From Helichrysum umbraculigerum (Eukaryota > Streptophyta > Magnoliopsida > Asterales > Asteraceae): a stretch of DNA of 64,000 bases. This document shows, piece after piece, positions 21,865 to 33,084 of this stretch. The notes below the pieces were generated by a model. That model saw only the letters and a list, made by a program, of their open reading frames with translations, was not told the origin of the DNA and made no database searches. Within the stretch, counting starts at the first letter, position 1. Each line of letters begins with the position of its first letter. The DNA lies in assembly GCA_949592205.1 (NCBI GenBank), contig CATIUR010000001.1, positions 42,053,001-42,117,000 of the forward strand, written 5' to 3'. The translations under genes and the position numbers were made by a program.

Positions 21865-22020
21865 AGATCACCTACGGGTCATCTACAGCTACTTCTTGAT
21901 CACCTTTGGGTCATCAACAAAATTATACTTTAGATCACCTTCGGGTTATCTACAAACTACTTATTTATCACTTGCGAGTCATCAACGAAACTACTCAATA
22001 AATCACCTACGGGTCAATTA
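21865..22020 (+). repeat. Array of GATCACC...GGGTCATC imperfect dyads
   Basis: About five units such as AGATCACCTACGGGTCATCT and TGATCACCTTTGGGTCATCA, spaced roughly 30-40 bases apart. At the matching place in the solo LTR (52959-53173) a different dyad is repeated. Confidence 0.7.
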
Positions 22021-22626
22021 TAAACGATATATTAGATTACATTAAGTGTTTTCTAACGACTACTATTTAGAAGATTTTCCAAATGTTACTTTTGGATTGC
22101 GATCCAACGAAAGACAAACGAACACTTAATCATGATTTGATTATATTTTAACTGGATGTCAACACATTACAAACAACATGGTTTAACTACTATATACTAA
22201 ACCTGTGAATTCACTCAACAATTTTGTTGACGTTTTACTATGTTTTTCAAGGAATTAGCAACACAAGTAAGACTGCATGCATTGTGGAACGACGACACCC
22301 GAGACGAATTAGGATGCCACATTTTGGAAATGAACGAGATTTCTTTAGTATAACTAATACATTTTAGTCATACTTACGAAATCTCCTTTTGAATTATATA
22401 TACACGAAACGGTTGTATTTTATCAACACTACTACTTCTACGACTTTGATAGTCGTAGCTTTTGTAATAACTATCTATTTTTGGCATCTTAATTACTTGT
22501 TCTGCAATAATTATATGCTCTGTGCGTGAATCTCCAATGATGACGTCACGACCCCCACAGTACACACTAATGCTTCCGCTAATCACTTGATAACAACGAT
22601 TATCGTTTTGGGGGTGTGACAGAACT

Positions 22627-22638
22627 TGGTATCAGAGC
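22627..22638 (+). other. G1 primer-binding site
   Basis: TGGTATCAGAGC five bases after the LTR end, complementary to the initiator tRNA-Met 3' end, as in Tekay-type chromoviruses. Confidence 0.9.
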
Positions 22639-22775
22639 CATTGGTTATAAAGAACTAGAAGTCTTTAGTGACTTAGGAGTCTTAGAGACCTAGACTATAG
22701 CCTTGGCTAGGACACTCATGCATTCATTCATTTGCATATGTCTAACTCACTATATGCAAACTTTATTGTCTCAGC

Positions 22776-23516
22776 ATGTCTAGACAATACCCGATTCGCG
22801 TGGTCGACTCCGACGAGGACCCGTCTGAACACGATTATGACAACGATGCTACGTCTGTCTACGCAAACCAACCTACTGTGCCTACAACCAAGCCCAACGC
22901 GGCGCCTGGTGTAGATGAAACTTGGAACATTTTCGCAGAAACCACAGGCGAACCTTCCACGCTAAAAACCACAAAAAGGGTAATCCGAGATCTACCCACT
23001 GGACCATCTGTGCCACGCGATAAGGCACCAACTAAGTCCATGAATCTACCTGAGGAACCACCACTCAAGAAACCTAAAGTTTCTCATCTGGAATAGATGC
23101 CACACATGCTAAAGCACTGGAGAATGCTTGAAGGCATCCTTTCTACTTATGAAATCGGAGAGACTTCTCAACCACCACCGTCTCTCCCACATACTGGCGA
23201 ACCTATTGAACTAACTGTTCCTACTCTAGTTTCCGTCATTCACACACTCTTCCGAAAGCTTGCTGACACACGTGAAGATGTCAAAGAGCTACAAAGTGAC
23301 ACCTCCCGCCTGGATGGCGACATGACCTCTACTTACGAATGTCTCGACTTTGCAGAGACTCACTTAATGGTTAACCTTCAAACTGCCCATGCTACCCACG
23401 CACGCATTGAGACGTTGGAAGAACGTACTCGAGTCGCAGAGATCGTGGCTGGGATCAGTTTGATGATAACTGGAATGATGGCAGTGTTAGGAATGTACTT
23501 AACTTATCTTCGTTAG
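22776..23516 (+). pseudogene. Extra ORF between primer site and gag (ORF0)
   Basis: One reading frame of 247 codons from MSRQYPIRVVDSD, broken once by an in-frame TAG (23094-23096). The N-terminal third is acidic and low in order. A Lys/Pro stretch follows around the stop. Next is a likely helical, heptad-like part (LADTREDVKELQSDTSRLDG). The C-terminus is a hydrophobic segment (AGISLMITGMMAVLGMYLTY) that could span a membrane. It is not gag, which starts at 23956. I do not recognise the family. The conserved frame on both sides of the single stop suggests it was a real protein in the active parent. Confidence 0.55.
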
Positions 23517-23955
23517 ACCTACGTATGGCAAGATATGCCTACGCTATTATTGTAATAGAAACTTCTATTTGACGGGTACATATAAATCTCATCACATTTT
23601 GTATAAACATCTATGTACGAACATTTTCGCTTGTTGTATATATTGTATGGTTGATTATATTTTGCATTCTTAAACCTTACTACATCCAAATCATTGACTC
23701 TTGCATTGATTCGTATGAACCTGATCATATTAGACGGTTATGAAAAGAAGTACGTATTCAGCATAATATAATGACGTTTGGCCAACGTGATTATATTGTA
23801 CAAAATCGTATGGGTGTTTCAAAATCGTAAGATACGTAATGGGGACAACGTTAATTCTTCTTACCGCTCGATAACTAAACAATGTGAAACATCGTTCTTC
23901 ACATTCCTCACATTGGCATTGACTTCTGCATTTTTATTCATTATAGAAGGCAATC

Positions 23956-25807
23956 ATGCCACCCAAGCAACGAACCACCAAAAACAGTTGACGAAACGTC
24001 ACACCTCCTAACAATGAGGAAACAACAGAACAAATCATAAATCGACGAGTAGCTGAAGTTATCGCCCAGTATGAGGCAAGTCGCACTCGCGATGATAGAA
24101 GAACAGGCAGCGAAACAGGGGGAAGGAACCCTGTGCACGACGAAATCCCTGAGAATACCCAACGAGGGTGTTCGTACAAAACTTTTCTGGCTTGCAAACC
24201 TAGCGCCTTTCACGGAATCGAGGGCGCCATTGGAATCATCCACTGGATAGAAAAGATGGAATCGGTGCTCGACATTAGCGACTGTGCACCTAACTGCATG
24301 GTGAAGTACGCCACGTGCACACTAGCTGACAAGGCACTGACTTGGTGGAATGCTCAAGTCCAAACACTTGGACGAGAAGCCGCCCACTCCATCTCATGGG
24401 AAGAACTGAAAACGATGATATTAGATGAGTTCTATACCCGTAGCGAACTACAAAAGATTGAGACGGAACTATGGGACATCAAGATAATCGGTGCTGATAT
24501 CACTGGTTACACGACTAAGTTCCAGGAACTAGCACGCCTAGTACCCCACATAGTGACACCGGAGTACAAACGTGTCGAAAGGTATATCTGGGGATTGGCA
24601 CCACAGATCCGAAGTTTGGTCACATCATCAAAACCTGACACATTTAAGAGCGCTGTTAGTCTAGCGCCGAGTTTGACTGACGAAGCAATGAGGATGGGAT
24701 CACTGACGAAGAAAACTGCTTCAGGAAAAGGTGAACCGAGTAGTACTGAGGGCAGAAGTTCAGGAACTGAGAAAAGAAAGTGGAACAGTGGAGGAAATGA
24801 CCGAAAGGGTCAACAAAACAAGAGGTATTCAGGAAACCCTAGGGCATACACCGCCACCACCACTGAACCAAAAACCTATCAAGGAAACAAACCTAAGTGT
24901 GGGAAATGCGAACTACACCATGAGGGCGAATGTACCGTCTGTAATAACTGCAAACGCTGGGGTCATCAACCATGATTTTTCAAAAACAACCCTCCCACCC
25001 GAGCCAACAACGAACGACAAAACACTGGGTGCTTCGAGTGTGGTGATACGAGGCACTATCGAAACCAGTGCCCCAAACTCAACAACCGAAATAACCACAA
25101 TAACCAGAACACCAACAATCGCAACAACAACAACAACACCCGAAACGACAACAACAACAACCGTGGTAACAACAACAACAACCGAGCCAACAACAACAAT
25201 CAGCCAGCTCATGGACGAGCATTTGTGATTGGAGCACAGGAGGCACGCCAGGACCCTAACATTGTCACTGGTACGTTTCTAGTAAACAACCATTATGCCT
25301 CTGTGTTATTTGATTCGGGCGCTGATTTAAGTTTCATGTCTATCGAGTTTAGACCACTCTTAGAGATAGAATCTTGTAAACTAAACGATAAGTACACTAT
25401 AGAACTAGCTGATGGTAAGTTGATCGAGTCATGAGAAATAGTACTGGTATGTACCTTAACCTTAGAAGGTCATTCCTTCTACATAGACTTACTGCCGGTA
25501 GAATTGGGAAGTTTCGACATCGTAGTCGGTGTGGACTGGTTGTCGAAGAATCGTGCCGAGATCGTCTGTTTCGAAAAGTTGGTACGCATTCCGTTACCGA
25601 CAGGAGAAACTTTGGTGATACAAAGAGAAAAATGAAAGAATTCCACAAAAACGATTACATGCATGAAGGCCGGTAAGTATCTCCGGAAGGGATACCAAGC
25701 ATTTTTGGCACATGTTGTGCAAAAGAAACCCGAGGAGCGACGCATAGATGACATACCCGTAGTACGTGACTATCCGGGAGTGTTTCCTGAGGATTTACCA
25801 GGATTAC
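23956..25807 (+). pseudogene. G1 gag and protease, decayed
   Basis: The frame starts at 23956 (MPPKQRTTK) with a TGA after 11 codons, then runs open through a Ty3-type gag domain (YKTFLACKPSAFHG, WWNAQVQTLG) and a CCHC-like region (CGKCELHHEGEC). A TGA at 24974-24976 replaces the CGA seen in G2. The second knuckle (CFECGDTRHYRNQC) and an Asn-rich linker follow. The protease DSGADLSF lies near 25312, with a TGA at about 25432. The remnant VVRDYPGVFPEDLPG, which normally leads into RT, ends at about 25807 where the LTR of element C begins. RT, RNase H and integrase are absent on this side. Tekay/Del chromovirus by gag style. Confidence 0.85.
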
Positions 25808-26565
25808 TGTTAGAGTATTGCATACAGATAATCATATTGTCACACAATTTCAGAAGCGAATAAGCACGTATATATAATTAGTTAAGAAAAGAATCATGTA
25901 CCTTTTAGCAGAGCGTCAGATAAACTATTAAGGTTTAAAGTAAGACCTCTCTACGATCGCACACACGACAGCAACTCAATAGGTATGCTAGTACGCTGTT
26001 CACAACACTCACAACCCTTGTGCTTTTCTTCTTTAGTCGAACCACACAAGAACCGATCTTCGTTAGGGTTGAAAACCTTCAAACCCTAGCTTTCTAGCTC
26101 CTAAGTCGCACTTTAATTCGCAATCTTAACCCTAAGATCGAATTAAACTTTCAAGAAATCGTATGGTTTAAGGATGAGGCTAAGCCTCTATTTATACTTG
26201 CTGGAACCGACCTCCAACCGCCGGTTGAGCTTCCCAACCGCCGGTTGAGCTTCCCAACCGCCGGTTGGGCTGGCTTTTGACCCAAGTATCCACTCCACGA
26301 CCCGCGTATTCCACTGCCTTACCATATTTGATTCCAACCTGCGGTTGACACACCCAACCGGCGGTTGGATCGGGTTTCCAGAATATTCCATTTAATAAAC
26401 ATACAATTAACCTTTAATAATGTTTATTTGAGCGTGAACGTATTAATCAATATATCTCACATATATATCAACTAATTATATTGAGCATAAGTGTCTATAC
26501 GTGTGACCCCGTAGGCTTAAACATTTTCCAGACATGCGTTTATTTTACGTGGTCATTTCCCAACA
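25808..26565 (-). repeat. Element C 3' LTR
   Basis: 758 bp, TGTTAGAGTATTGC to TTCCCAACA on the plus strand (element strand TGTTGGG...CTCTAACA). The left boundary is set where chromovirus homology stops. The candidate left target duplication is ATTAC (25803-25807), with no right partner because the other end is lost. Next to the right edge the element strand has GATCAAGTGGGAGT, a likely polypurine tract. Confidence 0.75.
26189..26370 (-). promoter_or_regulatory. Element C promoter: TATA plus CAACCGCCGGTTG palindromes
   Basis: TATAAATA on the minus strand (26189-26196). Directly upstream in element sense are three CAACCGCCGGTTG copies at a 19-base period (about 26214-26266) and two variants (about 26337-26369). 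Confidence 0.65.
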
Positions 26566-27442
26566 ACTCCCACTTGATCATGTCATAATAAATGCAATAA
26601 CATTGGTAAGCGTCTAGCAACATGCCAATGCTCCCAGAAATGTTAAAGTAGAGTTTCTTAAAATATATTATAGTTCCTCATAGTATAATATAGTTTCTCA
26701 AAGTATAATCAAGCTTCTCAAGTAAAATGATTTCAGCATTTACTATCCCTTTGTTTCAGATAACTTTGTTAATTTTGGATATGGATCAATGTCATTCCAT
26801 AAATTAACGATTATGTTTCTCATTCCTTTAATCAATTAAGATTACCAAATCAAACGAGACACATCTGGAATTTATTTGGGTACGGCCGTACAAACATCTT
26901 AATTAATTCTAAGAGGGGCCAAGTGGTATCATACTTCAACAAATAGTTGAAGGAACATATCCTATCTTGACTACACGTGTCAGTCATGTACTTCACTACA
27001 CTTCTGAAAATAGCCCTTTATTACCACCTTATTCAGGACAGCTAGAACTACATCAAGAAGATGCAATCCATACATGTAAAACCTACTTGCATCTCAAGTC
27101 TAAGGATAAGTAAAGCAATCATTTACAAGTTTCACTTAATGATGCCGATCCATAAAGTGATAACTTGTTAATTGGGGTAGTCCGATGTGCATCTCATGGA
27201 TATCATGTGAGTTTGGAGGGACCATCCGTAACAATCACTCAGATTTATCTTAGTTTAACTATATTCCCACGTAGTTAATCGATAATGGACATTTTAGAAT
27301 AATTTAAGAATTATTCAAGGATTAAACATGCAAATATAGGATACAATTTATTATTAAATGAAAACAAACATACCAGGTACATTAATTCATTTATTAGATA
27401 ATAATTGTTTAACATCTTTTATCCAAATATTAAAACACAGAG
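26566..27442 (-). other. Element C 3' non-coding region
   Basis: 877 bp between RNase H and the LTR, AT-rich, with no ORF. I did not find the hairpin module shared by the Sireviruses and the pol-less element here. Confidence 0.5.
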
Positions 27443-29339
27443 TTACATGAAATAACTAGCATAACGAAGTCCTATGCCCTCGGCATGTTGATTAAGCTTT
27501 CCCTTAGGTAAAGCCTTCGTAAATGGATCAGCTAGATTATTATCTGTGTGAACTTTGAGTAGATTGATTTCACCTAATTCGATCTGCTCTCGAACATAGT
27601 GATATCTCCTAGGATAATGTCTTGCCCCTTTCTGAACACCAGGTTCATTGGCAATGATAATTGCTCTTGAGTTATCGCAGTACAACTCTATGTGGTTTTT
27701 ATTTGTGGGTACCACGTCAAGCCCTAAAATAAATTTTTTAATCCAGACAGCTTCCATCGCAGCTTCCGAAGATGCTATGCACTCTGATTCTGTTGCAGAC
27801 ATGGCAGTTGTGGATTTCTTTTTGCTCTTCCAATCCACTACGCCTCCATTCAATACGAAGACGTATCATGTCTGAGACTTCATATCGTCTCTATCGGTCT
27901 GAAATCCAGCATCACAGTATCCAGTCACTTTGAGCTCAGCTTCAAGATTTCCACCATAAACTAGGAACATATCTCTAGTAGCTCTTTGATACTTGAGAAT
28001 ATTTTTCACAGCAGTCCAGTGACTTTCACCCGGATTCTGTTGAAAACGGCTGGTTATGTTTTGTGCGAATGCCACATCAGGTCTAGTGCATCTAACCGCA
28101 TACATTATAGATATTACAGCTGAAGCATAAGGAACCCTTTGCATACGCTCCACCTCCTCGGGTGTAGAAGCACATTGTTTGCTATTTAAGTCAAGTCTTT
28201 CTAACATTGGTACATTTCCACGCTTAGAATTCTCCATCTTAAATCTCTTTAAGATCTTATCAATATAAGCACTTTGACTTAGTCCAATTAACCGCTTTGT
28301 TCTGTCTCTATAGATCTTGATTCCAAGAATAAATGCTGCTTCTCCCAAGTCTTTCATAGCGAAACATTTTTCAAGGTAGGATTTTACATCTTGTAACATT
28401 GGAATGTGATTTCCTATGATCAATATGTCATCAACATACAAGACAAGGAAAGTAACATTACTCCCACTAGCTTTGTGATATACACATGGCTCATCAGGGT
28501 TTTGAGTAAATCCAAACTTTTTTATTTCCTCATCAAACCTCTTGTTCCAGCTTCTTGATGCTTGCTTCAGTCCATAAATGGACCTTTGAAGCTTGCATAC
28601 TTTGCTGGGATGTTTTGGATCCACAAAACCTTCAGGTTATACCATATAGACATCCTCGTCTAAGTAACCATTCAAGAAGGCAGTCTTAACATCCATTTGT
28701 CAAATCTCATAGTCATAGTACGCTGCTATGGCCAAGAGAATCCTAATAGCCCTAATGTCCGCTACAGGAGAGAAGGTTTCATCATAGTCAATTACGTAGA
28801 CTTGAGTATAACCCTTCGCTACGAGACGAGCTTTATAGATGTGTACATTTCCATCCATGTTGGTCTTCTTTTTGAAGAGCCATTTACACCCAACGGTTTT
28901 AGCATTGGTTGGAAGAACAACCAAGCGCCAGACTTGATTATCTTTCATGGATCTCAATTCCACATTCGCAGCTTCAAGTCATTTTTCAGATTCTGGATCT
29001 GATAATGCAACTTTAAAATTAGGAGGTTCATTAAGATCCCCTAACAAGTACTATTCAGATTCTACATTTAGACACAATTTCTCTTGATCACTTTTTATCC
29101 TTGCGGATCTATGAATTGAAACAATATCGACTTGAGGTTCAACACTTTGAATACTTTCCCCCAAGTTGATATTCGCTAGTGTTTGTTGAGGGTGATGCAT
29201 CTTCCTCTTGAGTCTTATCAAGTTCTACAACCATCCCACTGTTTTCTTGAGCTATAAAATTCTTCTCAAAGAACTCAGCATATCTTGCAACTTTAACAGT
29301 GTTTTCAGAAGGAATGTAGAAGTAGTAACCCATTGTTTC
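27443..29339 (-). pseudogene. Element C reverse transcriptase and RNase H, decayed
   Basis: RT and RNase H of Ty1/copia type: KVCKLQRSIYGLKQASRSWN, YVDDILIIG (about 28420-28446) and the RNase H active-site stretch ATESECIASSEA (27443-27853). Stops interrupt the frame before MDVKTAFLNG, within the MV-PEGF phrase (about 28636) and before the RNase H YVFVLNGG phrase (about 27868). Upstream, 29003-29339 is the integrase-RT linker. The lineage within copia is not certain, and it is not Sirevirus-like. Confidence 0.85.
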
Positions 29340-31557
29340 TGATGTGTAAAATCTAGTTATAAAAATAAACAAAGAAATAATGATTTACACAACTGAGGTA
29401 AGTATACCCTATCGTGTATAGTATAGCTACAGTAAGTCCAAGTTCGTTTCACAGGGATTGTGAATTTAAGAATAAAAACTAAAAACGTAATTAACTTAGT
29501 ACGGAAAAGACTTGGGTTTTGTTGTGACCGAATTGTCACGTTGCTTAACAACTAAATTTAATAAACGAAAGCAAGTGGACTCAGGAAGAGTCAAATTAAT
29601 TAATTGAACTTTATCAAATATTAAAAACGACACTTACTTGAACTAGCTCACTAATGATTTCGGGTTGTATAATAAAAACCAGGTTATCTAGCAATCAATG
29701 CTCATCTTAATTTAGATCAGGTTTAACGTTCGCCATGACCTTCACATAAATCTTAATTAACTAATTAATAATTTAATTTAATGAAAGACATTCGCCAATA
29801 TCATCACCTTATACATTTAAGTTTAATTATCTAACTTATACCAAATCTGCGTCCGCTATCATTGGATTAATCATACATAGACATATAATTAAATAATGAA
29901 ATAACTTTGTGACAAACGTTCGCTATAGCCACTAATTAAATCATTAACAAGCTTCAATAATATATAAAACTTAAACACATAATAGTTTCAATTAAACATT
30001 AATTAAATTGCAATAGATAGTTTAATTTATGTTGAATATATGAATCTTAATTAAACTAAGATTAGTGCGTCCACTTAACCTACACCTTAATTTCAATCCA
30101 ATAATTTAAGATTTAATCTAGTGAATAACTTCCGTCAACTTCACCTACTTACACATTCATATTTAAACGATTATCTTGTTTAATATCTGCTTCCGCAATC
30201 AATTAACAATTATTCATAGACAAATAATTATAATAAACTATTATATGAAAAAGCTCCCGCTAAATTGATCATATAATAATCTATCAACAAGATAAATCAA
30301 TTAATATAAACTCGAATACATAAGGTTCACGATTAAACAAAAATAATTCAACATAAATATTAAATGATAACAACCCTAATCATTAGATCACATCATTTAA
30401 GTAAGTGTTAAGAAATTTAGCTACTCATAATCATTATAAAAGAAACACAAATAATAATTGAAAATAAAGTAAACATTATTATTAAAATAACTAAAATAAT
30501 GTAAACCAAATAATTATTGTACCCTTACAATGATTGTTCGTAACCCTAACTTCTCTTGCTCCGAAAGCGCGCTCATAAACCCTTAGAAAAACTTTAAAAT
30601 TAGAATTTAAGGTTAAAAACCCTAAAATTCGTATTTATATTCGACCTTGGGGTTTTAGTCGACTGAAAAAGTGTATCCAAATCTTATGGTTTAAGCTGCT
30701 ATTTATATCCGTGCTGGGGCCAATTTAGCCGGCAGCTAAATGATAAAGCCGGCGGTCAAATGATAACTTTCGTATCTTTCAAGAAAACTCTGCCGCCTCA
30801 CATATGTTTGGGCCAACCAAGGCTTCTCGAAGCTTTTGCATGTCTTCCGTGTTTCTTTTGCTTGGCTGCTGGTCCTTTTAAACTTGGGTCGACCCAAGTT
30901 CTTATTTACTCAGCCCAAACTCTTTCATGCGGCCCATGTTTCCATTTAATGCAATAATCAAATTGTAGCAGTTCTCCGAATTAATTTGAACTAGCTGACA
31001 TTCGCTTTATGATCTTATCCTTTGACTTCTTGACTTGTCCCAACTCTTCATGTAAAAACATCTGTCATATAAACATCATCATCATTAATTTTAATTATTT
31101 AACTATTATTATTACTATACTACTATATTAATATTATTACTACTAACTAAACGTTAGTAATATATGATCGATGATCATATGATTATTTTATTTATTATAT
31201 TATTAATCCTAAATAATTAATTGGTACAACTCATAAACTCTAATAAATATTCAATCTAATTCTTTTCGTTCAATCCATTTAACTTTTCGAACTCATATAT
31301 ACACAAACTGAATTTATTTTCTTTACTTTTTTAACCACTTTGTACCAACTAAATTTAGGACAAATTAACTTTTATACAAAAATTACTTTATTTACTCTAC
31401 TTTCAACTCATTTTCGTTCCGTACTAATTCAAACTCCATTTCTACCTATTTTATAAATATGAACAAAATAATTAACTTTTATCAAATAATTGTAACTAAA
31501 AGTATATAAAAACTATGAAATATTACTATACAAATATAACATTATTCAATGTTATCA
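29340..31557 (-). repeat. Pol-less element LTR 1
   Basis: 2,218 bp. Minus-strand TATA at about 30701-30708, with GCCGGC at 30728-30733 and 30748-30753 beside it (20-base period). It lacks about 9 bases near 29370 that LTRs 2 and 3 have. The ORF on the plus strand at 30760-30957 recurs in all three LTRs but has no recognisable product. Confidence 0.9.
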
Positions 31558-31604
31558 AATTATCCCCACACTTAAACTCTACTTGTCCTCAAGTAGACTA
31601 AAAC
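31558..31604 (-). other. Polypurine-tract region with hairpin, unit 1
   Basis: Element strand: CTACTTG, loop AGGA, CAAGTAG, then AGTTTAAGTGTGGGGATAATT up to the LTR. The same is found at 36996-37042 in unit 2. Confidence 0.75.
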
Positions 31605-31799
31605 TAAACTACTAAATACAACTATACATCACTAATCCAACTATGATTACTTATAAGCATAAAACTAATATTTAAAAATTAAAATACTCAAATTAAAAAT
31701 CTGTTTCCAATTCCTAAAATTTAAACAATTTAATTAACATGGAAAACTATTTTGTACAATAATGGAATAAATTCCTTTATTATTATTCACATAATATAT

Positions 31800-32412
31800 T
31801 GCTCATCAATGATTACTAATATTGTTGTCCACTTAAACAATCTATACTCAAATTTCTGAAAACACTTTTATTGTTAGTATGTACATTACTTATGATCCCC
31901 ACTTATGATATACCCCTAAAATTTAGTCATGCAATTTACTTTATATTTAAAATAAGTATATAAAAATCATTTTTAAGAATCAAGACATTGGTGACAGGTC
32001 TGCATTTTTATGCAACAAAGCGACATAACTTGATTCAGATAAAGCAAACCCTTTTTAAATCAAACCAGCGGTGACAGGTCTATACCTTAGTATAACAGAG
32101 CGACATAGTTTGATAAATTTGGGAATCTTAATTTTAAAAGATTTTATATTTCTTTTGCTCATTTTCAAGAATACTAATATGAGACCAGGTCTGTATTTTC
32201 ATACAACAGAGGAAACAATTAGTAAACCCCCAAATGGTTTCATATAAATATTAAAAATATAAAATATTGCATGCTAAATCTAGGAATTAAGACTTTTTGT
32301 CATACATCATAGAATGTTTACCACAAAGTAATATACAAGTTTAAAATTTACTTCTTAAAATTCAGAAATTTTCATATAGATTGCCTATCAGTACATCATA
32401 TAATGAAACTAT
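31800..32412 (-). other. Conserved 3' non-coding module, pol-less element unit 1
   Basis: Same block order as SireA 8145-8960: TTGTCCACTTAAAC, TTTTATTGTTAGTATGTACA, ATGATATAC, three hairpins with stems TGCAT/ATGCA (32001-32014), TATAC/GTATA (32081-32094) and TGTAT/ATACA (32192-32205), then AATTAAGACTTTTTGTCATA, CAAAGTAATATACAAGT and GCCTATCAGTACATCATATA. Each hairpin sits in a common frame, AGGTCT before and ACA(A)AG or ACAGAG after. Confidence 0.75.
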
Positions 32413-32620
32413 ATATCATTTATTATTATTTTACGATTATATGTACAAAAAGTTTAATCCATGTTAAAGTCTAAACTTTAAAAATAAAAACAAACTTTTA
32501 ATAAAACTATTTTAATTAATAAATACTTAGTCTAAAAACTTAAAAATAAAACCTTTTTTTTTTTTTGAAATCAAAGATACAACAAAACCTAAGAACAAGT
32601 AAACTTATTTTCGACCCCCA

Positions 32621-32656
32621 TCCCCACACTTAAGTTGTACAATGTCCCCATTGTAC
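32621..32656 (-). other. Second hairpin plus AAGTGTGGGGA, unit 1
   Basis: Element strand: GTACAATG, loop GGGA, CATTGTAC, AACTTAAGTGTGGGGA. It lies between the ORF and the conserved module and parallels 1684-1717 in the outer element. The same is found at 38065-38100 in unit 2. Confidence 0.7.
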
Positions 32657-33084
32657 TAAACAGAATAAAATCACAGTGAAAATGAGAGAAAAGAAGTAGA
32701 ACAGTAAAACTCCCCTTATGTCTCTTCAAAAGTCCACTAGCATGCGCGTACGAGTCCATGTCAGCAGCATCATTCAACAGCACAGCACACAAAACAAAAC
32801 CAAAAGAAACATAACATATAAAACAATTAAATACATAGTTAAAACAGAAAAATAAATCCTAACTCACTTTCGTAGGAATCACGATTGCATTTAGCATATG
32901 CAATAAGCCTTTAAACCACTCGGTATCCCGAGTGGACGAGTTATAGTCTCGTGAGGGTTTCCAGTGAACACACCCACAACGTTCAAAACCTTAGAAATTT
33001 AAAACAAAAGGATACAGGCACGGGTTACTTCCCGAGAAAGGCTAAATTTATTAACGAGTCCAAAGCTAGACTCGACCCCCTTCA

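Larger units (their letters stand above)
19042..22621 (+). repeat. G1 chromovirus LTR, 3.58 kb
   Basis: TGTGACACTCC at 19042 to GGGGGTGTGACA at 22621, followed by a primer site. It is closely similar to 46356-47958 (G2) and more distantly similar to 48844-53680 (solo LTR). It has two tandem arrays (20830-21013 and 21865-22020) and an inverted repeat GCGACAAAG...CTTTGTCGC at 20732-20752. A long LTR of this kind is usual in the Tekay/Del clade. The ORFs inside it are short and not credible. Confidence 0.85.

Noticed and set aside
30760..30957. A 65-codon ORF repeated in all three LTRs (also 36198 and 41643)
   Set aside because: It lies in LTR U3 next to the promoter and owes its conservation to LTR duplication. 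No motif supports a product.
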